This document shows, in pieces, positions 52,740 to 60,338 of a DNA stretch of 64,000 nt. The notes below the pieces were generated by a model. It did no database searches and was not told the origin of the DNA. It worked only from the letters and a program-made list of their open reading frames with translations. Positions within the stretch are counted from its first letter, which is position 1; each line of letters starts with the position of its first letter. This stretch comes from Fulvitalea axinellae (GTDB lineage Bacteria; Bacteroidota; Bacteroidia; Cytophagales; Cyclobacteriaceae), in the NCBI RefSeq assembly GCF_036492835.1, contig NZ_AP025314.1, positions 4,196,010 through 4,260,009 on the forward strand, read 5' to 3'. The translations under genes were made by a program, and so were the position numbers.

Positions 52740-53257
52740 ACCGTTACTATTTTGTATTTCTTTCCCGCCAATTTGAATTTGTTGACCAGCGATTTCATCA
52801 CCGCCACGTCGTAGTTTACCGTACTGGGCACCTGTATTATGAAATCGGCGTAATCCGCCGCGTATTCCTCCTTCAGGTGCGTGTATGTCGGGCCGTCCGT
52901 ATAGATCGGGTTGTTCTCTACGTTCAAATAAGAGAACACCCGAAGGGGAGAGCTTCCGTCCGCGATCCTGATCAGCGGATCGGTAGGCCCGGCGCCGAGG
53001 TTGAAGCGGTCGTTAAGCAGTTTCTCCATATACACGACCGTACTGTTGTGCCGGAGATCGTAGAGCGTCTTGTCCCGGAAGCTCCACAGGTCCGGGATTT
53101 TGCTCTCCCTGTTCTCCGTGACGCAGTAGGCCGTATACAGCTCGACTACCGGAGCCGTAAGGCTAAGCAACCACGCCAGACGCTTTGGCTTGCGGAAGGC
53201 CACGGGAACCATCCACGTGACCAGCTTTTTGTAATCGATATTAAATATCCGGCTCAT
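52736..53257 (-). CDS. Baseplate/tail protein I-like
   Basis: 173 residues. The position (between the J-like protein and the fibre) and the segment SFRDKTLYDLRHNSTVVYMEKLLNDRFN suggest the gpI-like baseplate adapter of Bacteroidota tail clusters. It overlaps the J-like gene by 17 bp and the fibre gene by ATGA. Sequence recognition is weak on its own. Confidence 0.55.
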   Translation of the reverse strand: MSRIFNIDYKKLVTWMVPVAFRKPKRLAWLLSLTAPVVELYTAYCVTENRESKIPDLWSFRDKTLYDLRHNSTVVYMEKLLNDRFNLGAGPTDPLIRIADGSSPLRVFSYLNVENNPIYTDGPTYTHLKEEYAADYADFIIQVPSTVNYDVAVMKSLVNKFKLAGKKYKIVTV

Positions 53258-54176
53258 AGGCTATTACCGCTCCCGAATTTTCGGACCTGTCGGCTAACGC
53301 CTTAATCGCCAGCTCCCTGCCCGCATTGTCCAACACTGTATAAGGTTCCGCTTTCCACTCCCCGGCTATGGCCAGATAACCGGCGAAGGGACTGTAAAGG
53401 CTCTTGAATTCGAACCAGTCCAAACCGCCGTATCGGGCCTCCATCCGTACCGCCGTTACATCGCTTACGCCTTCGGCTTTCTGGATACGGTCGAGCAGGT
53501 CGGTATTGACGAAATCGCCGTTAAAGTCCAAGTTGGCCAGGTAAGTGGTAACCGCCTCGTTTACGGGAAAGGCCCTCGGATCGGTTACCAAAGAGCCGTC
53601 CGGCGACATCACCAACGGGTTGTATCTTATCCAGATTCTCATACGCAGATCGTCCGGCGGATTGTTTACTATATCCAGCCTGTTGCCCGCGTCTTTTACC
53701 TTGTTCATGTATGCGCTGAAGCGGGTGTATTGCTCCTGGCTAAGAGGCTGTACCGTTCCGTTTTCCTCGGTCGCCACCTTGATCACCAGCACCTCTTCGC
53801 CTTCGACCACGGCGCAACGTCTGATCACGGCCAAGTCTTCCGTCTCTTCCTCCGTGGGCTTGCGGTATTCTTCGCCTTCCGAAACCGCCTGGGCGTAGCG
53901 CTCGCCGTCCCAGACAAGATCCAGCCCGTCCAGAAAACCCAGGCATTGTTCCCTGTACCAGCGGATGTTATGCGGACGGAACCGCTCGGCGATCTCCGCC
54001 ACCTCGGCCCGGTGAGCGTCCATGAGCTTCTCCAGCGCCCAGATAGCCACGGCCACCACGTAAGCCCACAGGCGCCACTCGGCCACTTTCTTGGGGCTGT
54101 CCAGAGTGGCCAGTCCGGGCTCCGCTTCCTTGGCGGTTAGGATGGATTGTTGTATCTGTGTTATACTTCTTGCCAT
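53241..54176 (-). CDS. Baseplate J-like protein
   Basis: 311 residues. The N-terminal part (VAEWRLWAYVVAVAIWALEKLMDAHRAEV, then PHNIRWYREQCLGF) is the pattern of the Bacteroidota baseplate J-like proteins that are sometimes labelled nucleotidyltransferase. The C-terminal part has NEAVTTYLANLDFNGDFVNTDLLDRIQKAEGVSDV, as in J proteins. It should form the outer wedge of the baseplate. Confidence 0.7.
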   Translation of the reverse strand: MARSITQIQQSILTAKEAEPGLATLDSPKKVAEWRLWAYVVAVAIWALEKLMDAHRAEVAEIAERFRPHNIRWYREQCLGFLDGLDLVWDGERYAQAVSEGEEYRKPTEEETEDLAVIRRCAVVEGEEVLVIKVATEENGTVQPLSQEQYTRFSAYMNKVKDAGNRLDIVNNPPDDLRMRIWIRYNPLVMSPDGSLVTDPRAFPVNEAVTTYLANLDFNGDFVNTDLLDRIQKAEGVSDVTAVRMEARYGGLDWFEFKSLYSPFAGYLAIAGEWKAEPYTVLDNAGRELAIKALADRSENSGAVIAYEPDI

Positions 54177-54177
54177 A

Positions 54178-54390
54178 TTACATAGGTATAATCGCCCCTA
54201 TTCTAACTTCCGGCTTCGGTCGGTGTTGCCGGACGCTGAGCGCTAAAAAGTACGGTTTGTTCCGTACGCGGTCCAAGTCCGGAACGGTCACGCCCCGGAC
54301 CGACACGGCCCCGGTCCGGGTTTCGCGGAGCCGTTCGGACGGGGCCGACTTCCCCCGGACGCTTACCGATTGTGTTTTGGCCGAACTCAC
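54178..54390 (-). CDS. Small protein of the tail operon
   Basis: 70 residues from GTG, rich in Arg, Ser and Val. Its start overlaps the stop of the beta-rich spike-like gene (GTGA) and its stop is 1 bp from the J-like start. I do not recognise it. The tight packing supports that it is a real gene. Confidence 0.5.
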   Translation of the reverse strand: MSSAKTQSVSVRGKSAPSERLRETRTGAVSVRGVTVPDLDRVRNKPYFLALSVRQHRPKPEVRIGAIIPM

Positions 54391-55691
54391 GCCGTCACCT
54401 CCTTGCGGAGCGTGAACCCGATCTTGATCTGCGTTACGTTCGGGATCAGCTGGGCGGTGTCCGGGTCATATCCCGTGTCCATGTTTCCCTTCCCGTTCGA
54501 GTCTACGAAGCCTACGCCGGGCTCCATCTTCTTCCAGCCGGTCCACGCTCCGTTGGAAAAGAAATCGGCTTCGAACACGAAAGCGCTCCGCTGTTCCGTG
54601 GCGGGGTCCGCGGTTTCGTACGGGGTGTCGTCCATCCGGGCGTTGGCCCAGCCTTCGGCGCTCCACGCCGTTTCGGAAGCGAAATCGATTCCGTCCACCG
54701 TAAGCGCATGCCCGAGCGGAATGGCCGTCGAGTGGAAAACGCCCTCTTGGCTGTTATCTAGCGTGATGAAAAATCCCGATTCCAAAACCAAATTCTGGCT
54801 GGTCGATTTGTAGTCGTTCCACAAGCTTTCCGCCGTTAGCCTTACGGCTACGTCGTACGCCCCCAGATATCCGCCCGTATCGCCTCCGTATCTCACCTTT
54901 TCCGAAACTTCGGGCCGTAACGAAAAGTCCGCGAACATGAAATTTGATTCCGTAACGTCTATCGGGTTGTTGAAAATATCGAAAGCGGTTGTCGCTCCAA
55001 TATCATTCTCATCAAACGATTTGAGCCACTCTCCGCCCGCTTTCAGCTCCGCCAGACTTTTCAGCTCACCGTTGCGGTTTAGCTTCGTGTTTACAAAAAG
55101 CGAATAGTCATGGGCGTAAACGTCCGAGTACATATAAGACGTCTCTCTCAGATCGACAAAGATACAGTCCCGCACATCCGCCGACCGATCGGCGATGTAG
55201 CAATCGACGGCCGTCACGTTCCTCATTATCAGGTGATTTTGGCTGGACGTGCTGACCAAAGTCGATTTGATGATAACGGAATCATAAATGTCTTTCGAGC
55301 TTACGTTAAGGCAAAAACAACCGTAGAAATAGTTGCCGTTGTTGCCGTGATTGGATCTGCAATTTATTGCCCAAATATTATGGAATTTGGACGCTAAAAT
55401 ATATCCGCTTGTTTTTACGATCACATAGCCGTCACCGACAATCGTACGGTAACTATAGTCGGAAGAAAGATTTATCCAGGCAGAATCCAGCATGCATACA
55501 CTGGAGTTTAGAGAAGACTGGTAAAACTTCTCAAAGCTCTTAAGCGGATTCGCCGGCCCGCCGTAAGCCGTGGGATCGGGATTGTCAACCGGATGATAAG
55601 CGGGATCTTCGGGCAAGTCCCGCCCGTAACGGGCCGAAACGTAATACCCGGACGTGCCGTAATCCGTTATCTTCTTTGTCCACTTTCTCAT
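54387..55691 (-). CDS. Probable beta-helical tail spike/fibre protein
   Basis: 434 residues from ATG 55691 (MRKWTKKITDYGTSGYYVS); the upstream open frame overlaps another gene and is rejected. The middle (about 85-210) has short strands rich in Ser, Asn, Tyr, Cys and Val (for example SYRTIVGDGYVIVKTSGY, then FYGCFCLNVSS) suggestive of a right-handed beta helix. The C-terminal third is a separate beta-rich domain. Overlaps by ATGA at its start and GTGA at its end. Confidence 0.6.
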   Translation of the reverse strand: MRKWTKKITDYGTSGYYVSARYGRDLPEDPAYHPVDNPDPTAYGGPANPLKSFEKFYQSSLNSSVCMLDSAWINLSSDYSYRTIVGDGYVIVKTSGYILASKFHNIWAINCRSNHGNNGNYFYGCFCLNVSSKDIYDSVIIKSTLVSTSSQNHLIMRNVTAVDCYIADRSADVRDCIFVDLRETSYMYSDVYAHDYSLFVNTKLNRNGELKSLAELKAGGEWLKSFDENDIGATTAFDIFNNPIDVTESNFMFADFSLRPEVSEKVRYGGDTGGYLGAYDVAVRLTAESLWNDYKSTSQNLVLESGFFITLDNSQEGVFHSTAIPLGHALTVDGIDFASETAWSAEGWANARMDDTPYETADPATEQRSAFVFEADFFSNGAWTGWKKMEPGVGFVDSNGKGNMDTGYDPDTAQLIPNVTQIKIGFTLRKEVTA

Positions 55692-55888
55692 ACCGCCGTG
55701 TATTTTGTTTTCTTGCCCAGATAAGCGTCCCCGTGCTCCGGCGGATAGCCGTACGTGTTTTCCTCTACGATCTTCCGCCCGTCTTCCAAGTCCCATTCCC
55801 GGCGCTCCCAGCGTCCGCTTACCGGGCATTTCTCCGTTTTGGTGGCCGGGTGTTCGGCTATGTATTTTTGTATTTCTTCGCTTGTCAT
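55688..55888 (-). CDS. Small protein of the tail operon
   Basis: 66 residues: TSEEIQKYIAEHPATKTEKCPVSGRWERREWDLEDGR and a basic end. Overlaps both neighbours by ATGA, so it is very likely translated. Small proteins with a C-P-x-S-G-x-W motif occur beside Bacteroidota tail fibres, but I cannot assign a role. Confidence 0.55.
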   Translation of the reverse strand: MTSEEIQKYIAEHPATKTEKCPVSGRWERREWDLEDGRKIVEENTYGYPPEHGDAYLGKKTKYTAV

Positions 55889-56340
55889 TTTCGTTTACAT
55901 TTCAGGTTTACAAGTGAAATTCCGTCTGGTTCTGTTGTGGTGACCCCGACACGGACAACCTTGCCCTTCGCCACATCGAAAGGAAAAGAGGTTTTCAGCG
56001 CGTCGTCCAGGTATACCCGCACATCGGTGACATTATCGGATTCGGAGGTTCCCAATACCTCAAAATCCGTCTCTGCCAAAATATTGGCGTTCAGGTTGGT
56101 GGCGATAAACTCGATCGGGTAATGGAATTCCTCTTCCCCCGAAGCCACCTTCCAATTCTCCGCCTGATCCTGCGCCCCCCGAAACCACACGTATTTTTTA
56201 TACGCTTGATCCTTCACCTTCACCTCAATCCCCAAACAGGCGTACTCCAGCGTAAGCAGATCGTCAAACGTCGCTACGCTGTCCCGGTTTTTGTCAAGAG
56301 GCTCGGCCTCTTTCATCTCGATTCCTTCCGTAAATCTCAT
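55885..56340 (-). CDS. Tail operon protein, unknown role
   Basis: 151 residues, soluble, beta-rich toward the C-terminus (VRVGVTTTEPDGISLVNLKCKRK). ATGA overlaps on both sides place it firmly in the operon, between two fibre-like genes. It may be a small fibre component or chaperone. Confidence 0.5.
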   Translation of the reverse strand: MRFTEGIEMKEAEPLDKNRDSVATFDDLLTLEYACLGIEVKVKDQAYKKYVWFRGAQDQAENWKVASGEEEFHYPIEFIATNLNANILAETDFEVLGTSESDNVTDVRVYLDDALKTSFPFDVAKGKVVRVGVTTTEPDGISLVNLKCKRK

Positions 56341-57329
56341 AGCCTTAAATCATAGCCGAATCCGGTCACGGTCTTCGGCGTCTTGGAAACATAAGCGTAA
56401 GCCTTTTCGGTCGTTCCGTCAGGCAGTCGCAAATCGATCTCGGTCTCTGTGAATCCGCTTTGGGCGAGGTTGTTCTCGTCGTATACGGTCATTCCGGACC
56501 GTGTGGAAATAAACCAAACGTATTGGTTGTTCGGCGAAAAGCTCTGCCGTGGAACGGTTCGCCCGGTCTGAACAAGTTTCGTAAACCCGGTGCCGTAAGG
56601 GTCCGCTTCAGGGTAGGTGCTCTCGGCGCTAACCCCATAAAAAACGGGCACCACCGCCGACACCCCGGCACTCTTCACCAGATCGCCCTTAGGCGTGCCG
56701 TCCGAAGCCGTCCGTTTCGCCCGGAGCGTAAAGGTCCAGCTGTCCCGGAGCCCTACCGTACGGTTCCCGCTGTTACCCGGCGTCCCGTCGATGCCCGCCA
56801 CCGTAACCTCCGTAATATTGTCGTCGCCCGCCGACACGTTCCAGGACACGTTTATATTCGTGTCCGCCGTAAGGCCTTTCTCGATCACCGCCCTGTTCCG
56901 GCTTATCGAGGCCGTGGCGTTAATGTACACGCCGGCCAAAAGCCTGCTCACCTGCGTATCGGTAAACTCCGCGGGCAAGGCGCTCCAATTCCCGTTATCC
57001 GCCAGATCCCCGGACGCCTTCCCCTCCGTGAGCCTGAAGCTCTTTCCCTCCGACACCACCCTGATCTCCTGATCCCAAGCCCGCAGATACGAGGGGATGG
57101 CGTCCCTGGCCGAAAGATCCGCCACGGCGAAACTAAGCCCCGGCTTCAGCCGGATCTCGTCCTTGAGCGCGTAAGGCGTCAGCGCCTCCGACAGGTCACT
57201 GATCTTACTGGCCGTAAGCGTGTCTTCGTTGTGAAAAAACACCGAATCGATAAAGTCGGCGAAATCTTCCCGCGACGGCGTGTCCCCCGTTTCGAAGAAG
57301 CTCTTTATAGCGTTTCTTGATCTTCTCAT
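56337..57329 (-). CDS. Tail collar/fibre-like protein
   Basis: 330 residues from ATG 57329, chosen because it gives an ATGA overlap with the upstream gene. The N-terminal SFFETGDTPSREDFADFIDSVFFHNED is a characteristic start of Bacteroidota phage tail-collar or receptor-binding proteins. The rest is beta-rich with Gly, Thr and Ser, consistent with a fibre. Confidence 0.7.
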   Translation of the reverse strand: MRRSRNAIKSFFETGDTPSREDFADFIDSVFFHNEDTLTASKISDLSEALTPYALKDEIRLKPGLSFAVADLSARDAIPSYLRAWDQEIRVVSEGKSFRLTEGKASGDLADNGNWSALPAEFTDTQVSRLLAGVYINATASISRNRAVIEKGLTADTNINVSWNVSAGDDNITEVTVAGIDGTPGNSGNRTVGLRDSWTFTLRAKRTASDGTPKGDLVKSAGVSAVVPVFYGVSAESTYPEADPYGTGFTKLVQTGRTVPRQSFSPNNQYVWFISTRSGMTVYDENNLAQSGFTETEIDLRLPDGTTEKAYAYVSKTPKTVTGFGYDLRL

Positions 57330-57649
57330 GTCTTCTTTTTTGTCACCTTGAATGTCGAGCCAATAACCCAATACCCGATACCCTGCGGACCCGGTGGCGG
57401 ATCCACCGTACCGCCGTCGTCCACGGCTTCCCGTCCCGTAGCCGGGAAAATCCCGTTCCGTCCGAAAAACCCCGCCGTCTCCGGCCTGATCGCCTCCCGG
57501 TCCGTCTCCAGCTCCAGCCCGTCGCCCAAAGCGTCCGTAACCGAAAGCCCGTTGTCGCCGGCCAAATCGAACAAAGCCTCCAGGCTTCCCGATTCCCGCA
57601 CCGCCACGTCGGCCAGCGTCTGCCCGCTAAGCGTCCTGATCTTCCGCAT
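57326..57649 (-). CDS. LysM/gpX-like tail protein
   Basis: 107 residues. The N-terminal ~50 residues (KIRTLSGQTLADVAVRESGSLEALFDLAGDNGLSVTD) resemble the LysM-like fold of phage tail protein X, which sits at the hub. The C-terminal part has Pro and Gly. It overlaps the gp25-like gene by 23 bp. Confidence 0.65.
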   Translation of the reverse strand: MRKIRTLSGQTLADVAVRESGSLEALFDLAGDNGLSVTDALGDGLELETDREAIRPETAGFFGRNGIFPATGREAVDDGGTVDPPPGPQGIGYWVIGSTFKVTKKKT

Positions 57650-57917
57650 CCACCCGAAGTTTATTTTCCGAAATCTCCACAGCCTTCACCCGGAACCCGT
57701 CACGGCCCATGCTCTCCGACACCGACCGGTACAGGTTACCGCCCGTCTCGTCGTTTATCCTTCGGCCCAGATCCGCCCCAAGCTCCGGATATTCCTTCCA
57801 TTCGCCCGGCGCCGTCACCAGGTGCGCCAGCTCGTTCCTGTCGCCGGCCTCACCCCGCAGGAAATCGCCGTCTTCCACGGCCAAATCCATATTGTCGTCC
57901 ATCAGATAGTCTCTCAT
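57627..57917 (-). CDS. gp25/gpW-like baseplate wedge protein
   Basis: 96 residues. Features of the gp25 fold: an N-terminal DYLMDDNMDLAVEDGDFLRG, a stretch GDRNELAHLVTAPGEWKEYPELGAD, and the ADLGRRINDE helix, ending EDQDA. It should be part of the baseplate wedge with the J-like protein. Overlaps the next upstream gene by ATGA. Confidence 0.72.
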   Translation of the reverse strand: MRDYLMDDNMDLAVEDGDFLRGEAGDRNELAHLVTAPGEWKEYPELGADLGRRINDETGGNLYRSVSESMGRDGFRVKAVEISENKLRVDAEDQDA

Positions 57918-58165
57918 ACTTTGCTTGTTGTACCTCCGGAGTTTCCGGGCGTCCCCACCGCGGGAGCGCCCGATCCGCCCGTAACCGCCACGATCACGCC
58001 ACCGTGCGTATGCCCGTTATAGGCTTCCTCCAAAGGCCGTACATACTCGGCTATCTCCTCGGCCAATATCCTCACCAGCGAAGCCGTGGCGCCCTTGTCC
58101 GTAAGGTCCACGCCCTTTATCCGCTCGGCGATGTTCGCCTCCAGCTTGTTCTTGTCCAGCGCCAT
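57914..58165 (-). CDS. Small tail protein with HxH motif
   Basis: 83 residues: an N-terminal helix (LEANIAERIKGVDLTDKGA), then YNGHTHGGV with His52 and His54, and a Gly/Pro/Ala-rich end. HxH turns of this kind bind iron at the apex of contractile-tail spikes, where three chains come together; here the motif is on a separate small gene next to the spike gene. Alternatively it belongs to the small Gly-rich proteins often found beside gpV. Packing supports that it is real. Confidence 0.6.
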   Translation of the reverse strand: MALDKNKLEANIAERIKGVDLTDKGATASLVRILAEEIAEYVRPLEEAYNGHTHGGVIVAVTGGSGAPAVGTPGNSGGTTSKV

Positions 58166-58166
58166 A

Positions 58167-58778
58167 TCAGTGTTGTACTTTATCGTCCTTCAAATCTTCC
58201 ACCGTAGTCTTTACGAAAGCCTCAACGAACCACTGGGCCGTTATCGCCTTTAGCGCCCCGCCACCGTCAAAAGGAGCGGGGGTCCACGTTTTAAACGCGT
58301 TCTTAACCGTGTTCAGATCCTCCTCCAAGGCGTTTATCCTCTTCACCAGGCTATTGATATTCGTCAGGTAACTGTCATTAGCCTGGTCGTTGAACACCAC
58401 CTTCTTTCCGTCCATCTTCACCGACACGTCGCCCACCTCCAGCGCCACCGTCTTGGCCGGATCGTCCAGCCTAAAGGCGATATTTTCGCCCTTGTAAATC
58501 ACCTTCTCCACCTCGTTAAGGGCCACCGCCAGATACCGCTCCTTGCTGTTCCCCTCGCTTACGCAAAACACGAAGCTTTCCTTTTTGGGAATCGCAACCA
58601 TATGACTTCCAGCTTTGTCTATTATACTTTTCAGCTTCACGTCATATTGCATCCCGTCACGCTCCACCGTAATCACGGCTTGGCTCTCGGCCTTGTCCGT
58701 CTCCTTCACCTTGCCCACGAAGGCCGACGAAAGCATATTGCCGAAAAACACCTCCAGCTCCCGCAAAGCGTCCCTCAT
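58167..58778 (-). CDS. Baseplate spike protein, gpV-like
   Basis: 203 residues. The N-terminal half has an OB-like segment (FVGKVKETDKAESQAVITV and FVFCVSEGN), and the middle has short beta repeats (FRLDDPAKTVALEVGDVSVKMDGKKVVF), the layout of gpV spikes. A helical tail of about 60 residues follows. It overlaps the hub gene upstream by ATGA. Confidence 0.7.
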   Translation of the reverse strand: MRDALRELEVFFGNMLSSAFVGKVKETDKAESQAVITVERDGMQYDVKLKSIIDKAGSHMVAIPKKESFVFCVSEGNSKERYLAVALNEVEKVIYKGENIAFRLDDPAKTVALEVGDVSVKMDGKKVVFNDQANDSYLTNINSLVKRINALEEDLNTVKNAFKTWTPAPFDGGGALKAITAQWFVEAFVKTTVEDLKDDKVQH

Positions 58779-59749
58779 ATCCCCGTAAGTTTAGGCCCGA
58801 GCCTCACCGTCTGCGTAAGGCCCGAAGACCCCGAAAAAGCGTACTTCACCGACCGGACGAAATACCGCCCCGCCGTTCCGTCGCCGTAGCTGGCGTTCGA
58901 ATAGTCCACCGATCCGCCCGGCTCGCACCAAGGCAAAAACTTCAGCGTCAAGCTACCCCTGAACCCGTCAAAGCTGTATCTCTCCAGTATCTCGGTCGCC
59001 ATCCGCTCCAGCAGTTTCTTGTCCGTCACATTGTATTTAATAAAGGTCATCTTCGATCCGCCCTCCATGCCCTTCGTTACCTTTATCTCCTCGCCGTCGG
59101 CCATCTTGCCCACCACTTCCACCATCACGGGATTCGTCTCGGCGTACTCGTATTTCAGGCTGTTTTTTATAATGTTCACCCCGTAAATACACTTGGCCGA
59201 ACCCTTCGGATTCAGCTGGGCGCCACCCACGTACAGTTCCCCGTTGTCAAAGTAACAGCTAAGGTTCAGCGTCTCCTTTATCCTCGCCAAAGCCCCCGCC
59301 GAGTTTCCGCTGTAGTTCATCTTGTCGATCTTCACCTTGGCCGTCCTGTCCGATACCTTCAGGCCCGTGCCTTCCACCAGCTTGGCGCAGATCTGGGCCA
59401 AGCTCTTGCCGTAGTCCCGCTTGTCGAACACCACGGCCTTTTTGCGCAATAGATAGGTCTGGTCCTCCAGGCGTATCCGCACCCGGTCGCTCGGGTCCAC
59501 GTTCACGGCGAATCCCCTGAACACCTCCCTGATCCCGTGGCCCCTGTACCCGGCCCGGACCGTCACCGCGTCGCCCGGCCTCACTTCCCGGCTTACGGTC
59601 ACTTCGCCCTCGCCCTTCAGCACCGCCTTCAGCGGAAGCGTAACCAGCCCCGTCACCGACAGCCGGTCCACGTCCCTGGTCACCTCGAAGGATACGCACC
59701 CTTTAAAGAGCAAATCGCCGATCTCTATCTCCATTTCAGGTCTTAGCAT
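58775..59749 (-). CDS. Tail hub, gpD-like (late control protein)
   Basis: 324 residues. The pattern of gpD/gp27-like hubs is seen in TVRAGYRGHGIREVFRGFA, AQICAKLVEGTG, and the ending FLPWCEPGGSVDYSNASYGDGTAGRYFVRSVKYAFSGSSGLTQTVRLG. It should form the trimeric hub that joins the tube and spike. Overlaps the DUF6046-like gene by 14 bp. Confidence 0.78.
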   Translation of the reverse strand: MLRPEMEIEIGDLLFKGCVSFEVTRDVDRLSVTGLVTLPLKAVLKGEGEVTVSREVRPGDAVTVRAGYRGHGIREVFRGFAVNVDPSDRVRIRLEDQTYLLRKKAVVFDKRDYGKSLAQICAKLVEGTGLKVSDRTAKVKIDKMNYSGNSAGALARIKETLNLSCYFDNGELYVGGAQLNPKGSAKCIYGVNIIKNSLKYEYAETNPVMVEVVGKMADGEEIKVTKGMEGGSKMTFIKYNVTDKKLLERMATEILERYSFDGFRGSLTLKFLPWCEPGGSVDYSNASYGDGTAGRYFVRSVKYAFSGSSGLTQTVRLGPKLTGI

Positions 59750-60338
59750 TGCCTTTCAGTCTTTCGGCGTCCAGCGTAGAGTCGCTGATCGCCTTGATCT
59801 CGTACAGTTGCATACCCGGCGCCTTGTTCAGCTCCTTAAGCTTTATGTCCGTGATCACCACGTTCTCAAACAGCCCGTCCGTAGCCACGTTCGAAAAAAA
59901 CAGCGACTCGTTCCGCAGCCAAAGCCCCTTCAGCAGATCCGCCTCGTCCACGGGGTAGGCCCCTTGCGTTTTCCTGTTTGCCAACACCCCGAACACCCGT
60001 ATCTTATAGTCGTCGAAGTTGATAAACTCCTTCACCGTACCGTCATACAGACCGCCCGCTATCACGCTTTTCACTATCCGCTTCTTGCCTTCCAACACCA
60101 CCATAGGCTGCAGCCCCACCGTCGTCTTGCCCTCTTCCACATGCCCCAGCGCCACGTCGCCAAGCGTTACCGGCGCTATGACCGTCTGACCGTCCACAGC
60201 CTGCCCCGTAAGCAAGCGGTAGCGGTTCCTCTGCTGGTCCAGAACGGCCTTCGGCAACTTGTCCAGGTCCACAGGGAAAGGGTAGCCCCTGTAGCCGGCC
60301 ACCTCTTCGTAAAGTCCGTTAAGGTCAAATTCCGCCAT
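59736..60338 (-). CDS. DUF6046-like tail protein
   Basis: 200 residues. A protein of this length and place (between tape measure and hub) with YPFPVDLDKLPKAVLDQQRN, ANRKTQGAYPVDEADLL and YEIKAISDS matches the DUF6046 style of Bacteroidota tail clusters. It probably acts at the tail tip or as a hub adapter. Overlaps the tape-measure gene by 14 bp. Confidence 0.6.
   Translation of the reverse strand: MAEFDLNGLYEEVAGYRGYPFPVDLDKLPKAVLDQQRNRYRLLTGQAVDGQTVIAPVTLGDVALGHVEEGKTTVGLQPMVVLEGKKRIVKSVIAGGLYDGTVKEFINFDDYKIRVFGVLANRKTQGAYPVDEADLLKGLWLRNESLFFSNVATDGLFENVVITDIKLKELNKAPGMQLYEIKAISDSTLDAERLKGNAKT

Noticed and set aside
55692..55829. Upstream extension of the spike-like gene at 54387-55691
   Set aside because: It lies inside another tail gene; the ATG at 55691 gives the ATGA overlap seen throughout this operon.
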